DNA from: Flammulina velutipes
Taxonomy: Eukaryota > Basidiomycota > Agaricomycetes > Agaricales > Physalacriaceae
DNA: 64,000 nt
Reading direction: 5' to 3'
Assembly: GCA_011800155.1 (NCBI GenBank)
Contig: CM022368.1
Location: 558,001 to 622,000, forward strand
Position numbers and translations under genes: made by a program. The number at the start of each line of letters is the position of its first letter. Positions within the stretch are counted from its first letter, which is position 1. Positions 48,099-58,756 of the stretch are shown one piece after another. A model generated the notes under the pieces. The model was not told where the DNA came from. It searched no databases and saw only the letters and a program-made list of their open reading frames with translations.

Positions 48099-48806
48099 TC
48101 AAGGTAGGGTAGAGGAAAAGGTTGCTGGCTGTATGCGGGCCCAACTCCAGGAGCGCCAGGAGTGATCGAGAGCAGGGTAAGCAGGCGTTCCGTGATTCTG
48201 GTAGAGATAGTCCTGCACGATCGGGTGGCAGACAAGAGGTTTGACGCGTGGAGGAGGTGGGGAAGGAGAGCGTGTTCGTTCAGGGATCTCGTCAGAACTT
48301 TCTTCTTCCTCTTTTACGGAGACATCGTCGTTATCTGATATGAGGGATGGCGTCGAAGGTGTTTCAGAGCCATATTTTGATGTCTACAAGATATGGTGTG
48401 AGTAACATGCGTTTAACGCGTGTATCGGAAATACGACGTACGGAATTAGGGTCCTTGAGGAGTCGGAGCTGCTGTGGCGTCCGCCTAAGACATCGCTTCC
48501 GATGAATACGCCAGTGGCTAGGTTCGTATCCATACGCTGAGGACAGTCGTATGCGCGATTCACAGCGTTTGCATTCGACGAGGGCGGGGGTAATGATGAT
48601 AACGAGAGGATCTTTGCGAAGCTGGTTTGCGCGCCGCTTTTCGGCTTCGTTCTTATACCTAACGAGAATAAAGAGATAATTCAATTCATATCCGTTAGAG
48701 TACGTACTGGGAGAGGGTGTTCCGCGCGGGGATTTTGATGGTACTTGGGAGGAGGGTCAGTCTCTTGTGGGGATTGCGAGTTTAGGCAGATTTACATGGG
48801 GCTCAT
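48099..48806 (-). CDS. Small protein with Cys/His zinc-binding-like motif
   Basis: Four exons join cleanly. The start is MSPITIKIPARNTLSQYKN, then EKRRANQLRKDPLVIIITP. The core motif is CKRCESRIRLSSAYGYEP followed by HWRIHRKRC, a C-x2-C...H-x3-C arrangement that would bind zinc. After an intron the tail is acidic, Ser/Pro-rich (SDNDDVSVKEEEESSDEIPE, RTRSPSPPPPR) and ends HSWRSWSWARIQPATFSSTL. About 190 residues. Similar CxxC...H...C modules occur in small uncharacterised basidiomycete nuclear proteins, often predicted transcription-related, but this is inference. It is wedged between P450 copies 2 and 3 on the opposite strand. The first intron, which creates the start exon from SPI, is the least certain join. 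Confidence 0.6.
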
Positions 48807-49646
48807 TTCAGCGGGTTATAGACGTTATTGGTAGCTTTTAGCTGATATGGATGATCTGGATGTCGTTGAATGAGAGGAAGGCAATGGGAAGAGCCAAGAG
48901 CAGAACGCACGGCCAAATTAAATCCTGAAGACGCGGTAATGCTGAGTCGTCAAAACGCGTAACTCAGATGATAGTTTGATTCAAGTCCTTTTAGAACATC
49001 CGGCGGATATCTGTGGAATAGATGTAGGAGTGCTGTGGCTTGCACAGGACTATGTATTTGGAAGAAGGTGGAAGCTCGGCATCTTCCGCATTTGGTTATT
49101 GCCTCAGTTAAAAGCAGCGAATTGGTATCAAATGGCATATCTGAAAGGGTGCATAAACTCGTGTTTCTTTTAGCTGGAGGAGTTGAAAGTGTGTGCCTTG
49201 TCAGTAAAATCTCCAGATGATGCATATTCACTCCAGGCTTGAGCATTTCTGCCGCTATGATGAGATATAAAAACGTCTTATCTACAGGAGGTCCCAATAA
49301 GCACGAATATGCCTCTAGCACCATAGAGGAAATAGTTCGGCCAAACTTTCTAGATTAAGATTGTGGCGCAAGGTTATTGATAAACAAGACCAAACCGGAG
49401 TACGTGCCGCGACAACTCAACTTGAACTTGAACGGCCAACACAATGCATATCGTTAACATTGTTACCAGCTTACTTCGTCGCCTCAAGGTTTTTCTTAGT
49501 ACCGTCAACTAATATCACCGCTATCGAGTGCCGAGACCGAGAGCACAGACCCAAGTGGCAATGTCACAGTCCACTCGGAAACGGACACATATAAAGCGTC
49601 TAGTTGTCTCTCGCAGTCCGAAATTCGTCTCATCTGGACCGATAGT
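48807..49646. other. Upstream region of P450 copy 3
   Basis: No gene was recognised. A minus-strand frame of 124 codons (48950-49324) has no motif. A TATAAAG at 49590-49596 lies about 50 bp before the ATG at 49647 and is a likely TATA box. The promoter blocks shared by P450 copies 1 and 2 are not obvious here. Confidence 0.5.
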
Positions 49647-52006
49647 ATGACGATCGCCTTCATCGACATTCTAGCATTGGTAGTCATACTATGCGCGGGA
49701 CTTGGACTTGGACTCTTCTTGTCGAAAAATCCAATACATGCTGTCCGTGGACCCCCTAGTCCATCACTACTTATTGGTATACGTCTTATTGTTGTCTTTA
49801 TTCCCAAACCTGACCGAAGAACTGTTATTATAGGTCATCATGCTTTATTGCGCCACGCCAAGGCTGGCGAACTTGAACGAAAATGGGCTGGAGAATATGG
49901 CTTAATCTATCGTTTAGCCGGCGTTTTTACGGTCAGTGAATTGCTGATAATTTTGAGCTTGGGGGCTCATTAGGCTTAGGAACCTTTCCTTATGGTCATC
50001 GACCCAAAAGCCCTACAACACATCTTTAACTCGGGATATAACTTCCCCAAATCCAGAGAAGCGGACCATGTTACCACCACCCTTTTCGGTCAAGGTCTCG
50101 TCGCAGTTGCAGGTAGAGTCTTTCTTCCTATTATTTGCAACGCATCACTGATTACACTCTGCAACAGGACTGCAACATCAACGCCAAAGGCGAATTCTGA
50201 ACCCTGCATTCTCGGAATCTCAACTGCGGCAATTGTTGCCTCTTTTGCAAGATACGGGAGCCAAGGTTCGTGACCGGCGGGCTGTGATACTCCATGACGA
50301 GCTGAAGAAGAGAACTAGGTTGTGCAGAGGCTTCACGAAAACCTGAACGGAGAACCCAAAGTCTTGGACGTTCTCAAATGGACTAACAAAGTTGCATTGG
50401 ACATTGTCGGGATCAGTGGGTCCTTTGCAGTCAACGTATTGAAGAGTCTGACGATGTGCCGCCTAGCTTCCTTCCGATATCATTTCGGTACTCTGGACGG
50501 AGAAGAGTCCGAGTTCGCCGCATCCTTGGATAACATCTTGTTCGTCATTCATCCCACGTCCAAACCTTCACTCGCTCTGACGTTTCGTTACAAAGTGCTG
50601 ATGCTCAGCTCAATCCTTCTACTTTCGAAATTGTTCTCGTCCATGGTATCCTTCGTCAAGTGCCATCTTCCCTGTTAGCTCTCTTGGAAAAGATCCCTTC
50701 GAGAGAGACAAGACGTTTCAAGCAATTCCGGACACGCATGGCTACGATCGCGGGAGATATATACGAGAAGCAAGTCAAGGCAGTCGAGAAAGAGCATGAC
50801 AAGGATGCGCTACAGAAGGATATCGTGACTCTACTCGGTATGTGCGCTGTATCACCAATAGGCCGTATCTGACTTTTTCTTAGCGTTATCCTCGTTATCA
50901 AACGATAAGAAGAAGCACTTGGACTATATCGAGATCGTATCTCAGATGGCGTACGAAAGCCTCTCACCTATGCATCAAGAGTCGATGCTCATCTTTCCCA
51001 GGACATTCATTTTCGGCGGCCATGATACAACGGCCGCTGCGATTGCCTGGCTTTTGTACGAGATGGCGGCTAACCCAGAAGACCAAGCGAAGATACGGCA
51101 GGAGATATTCACGGCATCGAGCGAAGGAAAGCTGACAACCAAGGACTATGATTCCTTACAACTTCTTAATGCTGCGATCAAGGTGGGGCATACCTCATAG
51201 TGGTTAGAGTGATGTTAGCTCAAGGCAGTCTCTTCCAGGAATCCCTTCGTCTGCATCCTTTCGTTCACACCCTGTTCCGCACTGCTGCTCATGACGATAT
51301 TCTTCCTCTTTCTGAACCAATAAAGACAAAGGATGGCAGGATCGTCACCGAAATACCAATTCGCCAAGGCCAGCTCATCTATACATCTCTTTTCTCGTAC
51401 AATCGGTAAGTATTCAATCATTTCTTGCTTGGTGAACGAGACTGACAGATCATATCGCGGTAGCCTTCCGTCAGTATGGGGAGCCGATGCGGATAGATGG
51501 AATCCCAGCCGCTTTTTGGATACCGACAAATCTGAGAGACCGTCAATTGGCATGTTGTCTAATCTGTGAGTTTGCTCAGACATTGATGATATGCCTGCTA
51601 ATTTACTTGCCAGTCTGACGTTCAGTGTGTGGCTTCTTGGTTTGTCTGGGGTAGTTATTGACTGATCGTAACAGGTAGTGGCGTACGTGGGTGCATAGGG
51701 TAAGAACCTTTCGTTCTTGGCAAAGTCATCCTCTCTGACGTATCATCTGGTTTAGTTATCGATTTGCGTAAGTGACCGATTGGTCTCGCACATCTCAATC
51801 ACTAAAGCAGCTCCCACAGGATTATGGAGATACAGACGATCATCGTCGAATTGCTGAGCGCCTTTGAGTTCGCCCTTCCCGATGGAGGACTCAATCTTCA
51901 ACAAGGAGCTAGCTTCCAGGTCCTATTTCCCATGCTCGAGGGGAAGTTTCACGAAGGTTCTCAGATACCGCTCAAGTTGTCCGCGTTGAAACGCCCACAA
52001 CTATGA
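49647..52006 (+). CDS. Cytochrome P450 (tandem copy 3)
   Basis: Third paralogue, with the same exon plan. It starts MTIAFIDILALVVILCAGLG, with GPPSPSLLIG, VIDPKALQHIFNSGYNFPKS and LNPSTFEIVLVHGILRQVPS. Its I-helix reads FGGHDTTAAAIAWLLYEM, so the first residue of the oxygen-binding motif AG(H)DTT is Gly instead of Ala. The K-helix is KESLRLHPFVHT, then W-x-PSRF, the haem loop FSSGVRGCIG and the micro-exon at 51756-51767 encoding part of GYRFA (Ser to Tyr against copies 1 and 2). The protein ends LSALKRPQL. No disruptions were seen. Separated from copy 2 by 2.3 kb holding one small opposite-strand gene. Substrate unknown. Confidence 0.9.
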
Positions 52007-52134
52007 ATTGACAAATGAATGTCGGTGTCGGTTAATACATGACTCGGTTCCAATAGAATTGACCGAGTAATACAGCACTCTATTTTCCTGTGATAATGAT
52101 ACAAATGCTCAAGATGTTCCAAGTCCTACAGGCG

Positions 52135-54629
52135 TTATTCAATAAGTTCATAAATTGGACGCCCTCTCGTCCCTCCCACCAATCTGCGCTTCAGCTCTTT
52201 CAGATTCGAGTTGTCATGCTTCTCCAGCGTGTCCCGAACGTTTGTCAAGTCCGACACCCAATCACTCTCCTGTATCAACTCCTCGCCTTGTTTTGAAAGT
52301 TGCTTTTCCTCATCTTCCGACAGAAGATGGTGGGACTTCCGAATGTCTTCCCGCCATAGTAAGATTTGCTTGATTGCTTCGGGCAAGACCACATTAGAGC
52401 AGAACTGCGAACATAAGGTCAGCCAGAGAAGATTGAGAGACGAGAGCTTTGAATCTTACATCCATCTTTCCCAAAACCGACAGACTTTCGTATTGATCGC
52501 ACCCTCTGGGACGTTGACATGAATCAACCGCGGCGGGATTGGACAAGCCGTTCAACGAAGACACAGCCAGCTCTTCCACGCTAAGAGTCTCTGCAGCTTC
52601 CATTGTCACATCGTCGTTGACGATGTGTTTCGTTGTCGTAGTCTCCGTCTTCGTATCAGCTATGGTTTCCTTTATCGCGGAACCCGCAAGTGCAAGGCCA
52701 TCCAAAGAAACAGGCGGCTCGGCACTCGCAAATGCGGCTAACGCGTCCAATCTTGAGGTATCCACCTTGGTTGTTTGTGGTGTGGTTTCCGGTGATCCAG
52801 GTTTTCCCACGGCTTCGTCGCCTCCAGAAAGTTTGTTGCCCGACTCCTTCCCACATTCGAGCATACTCGTTTCCTCTGAGCTACACGTCCCTCCCCTGTC
52901 CATCGAGCTGACGACGGTAGATGATTTGATAGCGTCGATATCATCAATTGTAGTTATAGGTGTCGCTGCCGTTGTTGCCACAGTATCGAGCGTTATTGCC
53001 TGCTCTGACGTCGCCGTCCTATCTAGTGATATCGGTAGAGTCGCGATCTTCGTTGCCGCCGTGCTGTCTTCGCCAGAAAGGTCTTTACTAGCGACCAGTG
53101 TCGTATCGGAAGCCGAAGTCTCCAACCCATCATCTTCGATGCGAGTAGCGTGCCTCTGCTCTCTGAGGCAATACTCAAGCACCCAGTGATTCAACCTTTC
53201 GACATCAGCCTCAGTCACCCGGCCACGGTATGCTGCCGCACTGTTGAGTGAGCTTCTTTGTTTCGACATAAAGATGGTAAATGTTTGGTTGGCCGGCGCG
53301 TACTGATTCCGAAGGATGGCGTCGATAATGGGAGTTATGTATCGAAACTGTTCACGTAGGGATAACGAAGAGTAGTCGTCCGTCTCGGCCAAGGGTCCAT
53401 CCTCCCATACATCGCTCTCGTCCCGTGTGTGTGATACGACTACGCTGTCGAACCGTCCCAGTTTACACGATCTGAACCCGGGATCCCCAAGAGCGTGGAA
53501 CCACTCCCTCGGGACAGTCTTTGTTCGTCCATCGAGGTACTCCAGCAAATACTTCCCCGACTTTTGCTTTCTTGACACGGGAGGAACGTATGCTTTGATT
53601 AATGCGGGCCAATGATCCACGTTTTCTGCCGCGATCGTGCGAGCGAAGACGCGCTCGTCTGGGATGTCGAGCGCGTCGTCCGGCCCAGGTGGCTCCCAGA
53701 AGATATCTTCCTCGTTCTCGGAAATAGTGGCGGAGCTGGCGTCACCTCGAGCGGTCGTATTACGAAAGTTGGAGGTGCTGATGACAAAGTCCATGTCTGG
53801 CATCTCATCGTCCATCGCTCGAACTGCATCCTCAACGGCGCGATGCCATTGTGCGAAAAGGTCCGTATGGTCGCGCTTGAATTTCTTTCGGGGTGATTCG
53901 TTGGGGTGCAGTGCGGAGGGCAAGTGCTGAATTTGCGGTTCGACGAACCTGAGTGGGCCGCCTCGAGTAAGCGAAAGGATGTTCTCGGAAGAGGGTTTTG
54001 TGAGGGTAAATCGCAAAGGGCGCGGGAGGAGTCTGCCGAATAGTTCAAGGCTGAGGGTTTCGTTGGAAAGTCGGGTGCACTATCCAAAATTTACTTTGTG
54101 TGTTCCAAAAAGTATAGAATCAGTTTCGCACCTTGGTTGGCCACCAAATGTACTCCTCCGCGTCGGATTCGTCCCATAGTTTTCCGTTGGTGCTAACCAG
54201 CACCCATGCATACGGGGGCAGATCGTTAATGCTCCAGGGTAATTCAACGAAAGACGCAGTCCTCGACGGGCCAGCCAAGGTAGAGAGGGACTGTGCGGAC
54301 ATGAGTTTCTTTTGCGACATTCCAGGAGAGGACACTGCGATAGTCTCGACTTCGTCGTCGTCCGAAATCGAGATGAACTCCTGTGGACGTTTATGCGTCG
54401 GTGGACGCGATATGGACTCTCGACGTGGCGTATCCGTAGTTTTTCCCTTTCCCCGTCCTCTTGTGCTGCCTCCCCTGCCTCTGCCTCTTTTGCTTCCAGT
54501 TCTGGACAGCGGCTTCGCGCGAAATTCGTCGCGTTCTGATTCCGAATCCGTCTCTGTTCCCAATTGGGCCGATAGATTGGCAGTGGCCGTTTGCGCTGCT
54601 CGACGCGTGCTCCGGGGTGCGGTAGACAT
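52135..54629 (-). CDS. PWWP-like nuclear protein
   Basis: A predicted chromatin-associated protein. It starts MSTAPRSTRRAAQTATANLS, continues with a basic Arg/Gly-rich tract (SKRGRGRGGSTRGRGKGK) and an acidic SISDDDEVE element. It then has a PWWP-type core: LPPYAWVLVSTNGKLWD, EEYIWWPTKV, and after an intron LFGRLLPRPLRFTLTK. A second Tudor-like block reads PALIKAYVPPV followed by LEYLDGRTKTVPREWFHA. A helical segment (QFRYITPIIDAILRNQYAP) and a long Thr/Ser/Ala-rich region come next, and the last exon ends with LPEAIKQILLWREDIRKSHH and a charged tail. About 780 residues in three exons. The start 54629 is the Met before the basic tract. Domain naming is by motif resemblance; the role is inferred. 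Confidence 0.72.
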
Positions 54630-54806
54630 TTCTCTGGGATGAGTGGGCGCTAACCACGTCGTGATGGTTGGAGGAACGAAGAGGCCTGATACAGATGTCT
54701 CAAATAGGCAATCACCGCCGAAAGCCCATTCAATGCGTCCGAATTCAGAATGTGGTGCTATTTCTCTACTGTACAAGGTATAATTATATCACAAAAAGTC
54801 TATATA

Positions 54807-56241
54807 TCAATGGTAATGTCGGACCTGTCACAGTGTTAACAAAGGCGCTTTCTGCGAAGCAAACCGGCTTACCTCGATCCCTGCTATCGTTTCAATGTCG
54901 TATTCTTCCCCTGGAACAAACTGTCCGACTCCGTAGCTTTTTATCCGCGCGGATTCCCACCTGTGTCGCATCAGAATCGCTCAAACCACGCTCTCTATAA
55001 TGCTTACTCGTCGGTGGTCGGCACCTTGCCCGGGAAGATCACATGGCCCTCCTCCTCCACCTTCTTCGAAGGAAGCAAGTTCAGTTGCACCCCATTGATG
55101 AAGTGTGCAAAGTGGAACACGCCCAGCCGGCGAAGATGCCTTTGGTCTTGCGGCGGCCGGACGACGCGGTGCATCGTTCCTTTCAACACGCCCCCAGTCT
55201 AAAGGGAAACAATGAGATGCAGTTCTCTTTCAAGCGGAGTGGATAATTACCATGAACGATAACTGATCCCCAATGTTGATGACTAGAGCATCATCCTGGT
55301 GCTTCACGTATCTCCAGACATTATCCGGCATGAGGACCTGAAGTGCAGTCACTGGTTGGGATACCAGCGTCGAGATGCTGTTAAAGTCCGTATGACCATT
55401 CAACATCACTCCGTTAGTCTTGTCCGCCTCGTCGTTCGTCAGAGGGTCATAGATCATGTATCGCAGAAGCTGTTTGTCACGTCAGGATATGTGTTTAGCT
55501 GGCGCGTGCGTGCTTACATCGTCTCCCGTATGACCTGTTGCATCTTGATGTAAGCTCCATAGATATCCCTCTTCCAAACCAAGAACACCATCGATGAGGT
55601 GAAGGATACGACGAAGAACCTTTTGTCGGGTCTCCTCGAGAAACGCTTTGGTTTCGGGAACGTACGGTTGCAAAGGCGTTGGATGGCGAGAGATAGGATC
55701 GATGCTATTCAACAGTCAATCCCATGGTCGACTTCTTCTCGATAGACTTACTGGTTCTGATAGAAATTGTAGTGCTCTATCCTATCGCGCACACCATCTT
55801 TGATCTCCCAGAAACTAGGAAGCTAACATGCATAATCATCAGACGATAATTCAAGGTTATCATAGTAAACCTGACAAACCTTGTATCCTATGAATGAGCC
55901 CTTTTCTTTGATTGGTGCTTCGTGCGCCTCCTTCTCTTCTCGAGACACGCCGTCAAAGGCATGTTGTCCGATGTCGAATTGGCGGCGTAGCTGGAAACAA
56001 GTCAATCGGTTCGGCACAAGAGGAGGAGAATTTTATAGATGCTTACAGTTTCCGAGGAAATACCATGGTTGACGACATAGAAAAACCCATCCCGACTCAG
56101 CGCAGTCTCCACAGTCTTGACAAGCCCAGCCTTATCGTTATCATACAGCGCAAGGTCCACAGTCAAGATATTCGCCCATTCCACTTCCTCCTTGGTCACC
56201 GCGGGCGCGTTCCACTTGGGTAGAGTTTTGTCTATGGCCAT
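54807..56241 (-). CDS. 2-oxoglutarate/Fe(II)-dependent oxygenase
   Basis: An enzyme of the isopenicillin-N-synthase/2OG-Fe(II) family, which couples decarboxylation of 2-oxoglutarate to oxidation of an unknown substrate. The N-terminal DIOX_N part reads DLALYDNDKAGLVKTVETAL and SRDGFFYVVNHGIS. The core carries the iron ligands: HTDF (His and Asp) in MLNGHTDFNSISTLV, and the distal His with the 2OG-binding Arg in GTMHRVVRPPQDQRH. After two further short introns the C terminus is PTTDEWESARIKSYGVGQF, then GEEYDIETIAGIEVRHYH; stopping at the first TAA (55004) would lose this conserved tail. At least seven exons, about 350 residues. The gene is likely intact. Its neighbours are the PWWP-like gene and an MFS transporter on the same strand; the P450 array is nearby. 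Confidence 0.85.
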
Positions 56242-56551
56242 GATAATGTCGATGGGATTCTAAAGATTAAGCACAGAGCGAGAGGATATATAACTAACCG
56301 TCAGAATCTCGGATTGACGAAAGTTGCGCAACCTATGCCTATGAGCACGCAATCAACACGGTGTTCGACGATTTCAAAAAGGGTCGACGAAGCACCACCA
56401 TCGTATTGCGCAAGATCAATTATCGTGTCGTGCTTTGGGCGGATGCCTCGTCCGACCGTCCGATACAGCTGAGTATAGGCCAGATGACGTCGAAGTCGAA
56501 GAACGTTCTTTGATACATAGATACAGTGGTGTACATACCCAAGATAGGCTT

Positions 56552-58451
56552 TTACAATGCGGCAGTGCCTCTTGACTCAAATGGCAAGAGCATGGAAATG
56601 AATCCCGCTAACAAGAACAACGCGCCAGAAATGTAAATTGGTACACTCGTCGTGAGATCCCCATAAAGAGCGATGACCGGGGCCTACAGCGAGAGGTCAG
56701 TCAACCGAAGAGCCGATAAGCATATCCTTTACCATGATGCCAAATACGCGGTTCGCAGCGGCAGCCAGGGCGTTCCCTGTTCCCCGATCCTTCGTCGGGA
56801 ATAGCTCTGGCGTGAGCGCATAGAGAACTCCATACATGACGTTACTTGTGAAGCTGTAGGCGCAATTCCACCCAAGCAAGGCCGAGGACGATCTAGCCGT
56901 AGTCGATGCGAGGATGAAGGTGCCGGTGAGAAGAGTCGAGATGCAGAGAGTCCCTCTTCGTCCAAGGAGGGGCAGTTCGACGAGATATCCGGCTATGAGC
57001 GCGCCGGGAACTCCGATAACGCTGATAATAACTTGCTAGAGACGAAAGTATGCTCAACAAAAATGTCGATCCAACAAACAACGAGACTCACATTTCGATA
57101 AGTGATATAGAGCGAGCCGTCCCCGAAATCTGCTCCTCGGGTCGACAAACTATACACGAAGCTTAAAGTGAGTTGATTTCATAATGATAAGAACTCACAA
57201 ATAGGTTACGAAAGCGTTATATAGAGGGAATGCCAGTCCAATCAAGGCTAATTGAAGGGCGAGTCAGATGGTATGCAATCTGACCAAAAGTTGGTAGACG
57301 TACCCCATAAGACTATGATCAAGCTAGTAGAATATGCAAGTTTTCTCGTAGCGAAGAGAGCCTTGACGTGGTTTGCGTTGAGGCTAGACAATTTTCTGCG
57401 AACGGCAGCTGCAGCTGACGTATCCATGACCGCCTTTTCGTCTTCGTGTTGATTGAGAGCACCACCTAGAGCATCCTCTCCCAAGGTACACGCATCCTCT
57501 CTGCGGTTGTGTCTCGCTACTGCATGTAGGACGCGAATAGCGTCAGCATCCCGACCGCGTCCCATGAGGAACTTCGGACTTTCGTAGAGCTTGAATACAA
57601 AGAAGCGGATACCCCACATGACGATCATCAAGCCACCCATGGTGAAGAGGAAGTATCTCCATCCTTGGTTGTCGGCGCGCCTGCATATCTCCACGTCGGC
57701 TTCGCACGAGAAGTTGGCAATCAACGGCCAAGCAATCAAGCTCCCAAAGAGCTGACCAAACGCCCACCAAATGGAGAGTACAGTAAGAAGGTACTGATGC
57801 GATGCGGGCACGAATTCGAGGAAGATGGCTGAGTCGACAGGGAGGTTCCCACCAACGCCAATTGACCATACTGCCGCGAATGAGCAAAGGGCTATGTAGT
57901 TTGGTGAACCTCCCGCGGCAACAGCGAAGACGCCAATGATGAGGAGGGTGATGTTGAATGATATTTTGCGTCCCCATACATCGGAGCCAACTCCCCAGAA
58001 CACCGCACCAATAAGGAGACCGATATTTTGCCCAAGTTTGAGGAACGGGCCTTGGAATTGGAACTCTTGAACAACGGGGGCGAGGATGAGGCCTGTCACG
58101 ATCTGAGAGTGGACATTAGGAGGACGAGGGAACCACGATAGGATGGGAACATACAGGCCATAGATTGTCACTTTAGAGATGACTGTCAGAACATGGGTGC
58201 TATCATTGAGATATACAAAAACTCACGCCAACCAGCCGAAACCAGTTACGACGAACAACGCCCACTGTATTGGATGTTAGATTCGAACGGAAGGCCTGTA
58301 CAACGGTACGCACCTGATATCTTCCCATGCCTATCTCCTGCATTGCCTGGTTCAAGATGTTGGCTTTGCGTTGGTAGACAGCATCTCCAGAGAAGGGTAG
58401 GGCATCGTCAGGCTGCTCCGTTACAGAGTAGGATTCCTCGCTTTTGCTCAT
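56552..58451 (-). CDS. MFS metabolite transporter (SV2/sugar-porter-like)
   Basis: A membrane permease of the major facilitator superfamily. The cytosolic N terminus (MSKSEESYSVTEQPDD) is followed by IGMGRYQ, a first span WALFVVTGFGWLA, a second exon pair, then LGQNIGLLIGAVFWGVGSD and VWGRKISFNITLL (motif A with GRK), NLPVDSAIFLEFVPASHQYL and further spans, a loop rich in charge (NQHEDEKAVMDTS), and in the C half LVELPLLGRRGTLCISTLL (second motif A), LYALTPELFPTKDRGTGN and ISMLLPFESRGTAAL. About 500 residues with several introns. The sequence fits metabolite:proton symporters related to SV2 and to organic-anion carriers. It is divergent from YND1 (305 bp between starts). Substrate not deducible. 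Confidence 0.83.
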
Positions 58452-58756
58452 GGTGGATGATCAAATAGAGGTATGCCAGATGAATTTTAAGGTAGGCATT
58501 GCGTGCTCGACCTAGTATAGAAGGCATACATCAGCAATTTGAATGATGGAAGCTCCGCAAGTAAGCATGGGCGCTTGATGAGGATCCAATCCTGATCTAC
58601 GCATTCGTCGAAATGCAGCTAGCACCAATCCCAAAAAAAGCAAGTTGGTGGAAGCAGTACAAGCAAGCGCCACACCTTGATGGCGACGCGGAGTTTCCGG
58701 GCCGTTACCCATTTTTGTGCTAAACCGCCATCACCGTTAGTGCTCGCAGACGACGC

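Noticed and set aside
52539..53189. A 216-codon open frame on the plus strand
   Set aside because: Antisense to the Thr/Ser/Ala-rich part of the PWWP-like gene, which explains the lack of stops; no motif of its own.
56300..56512. A plus-strand open stretch of about 56 codons ending near 56512, containing DDFKKGRRSTTIVLRK
   Set aside because: It has no start codon or clear splice acceptor and no known family; too short to call.
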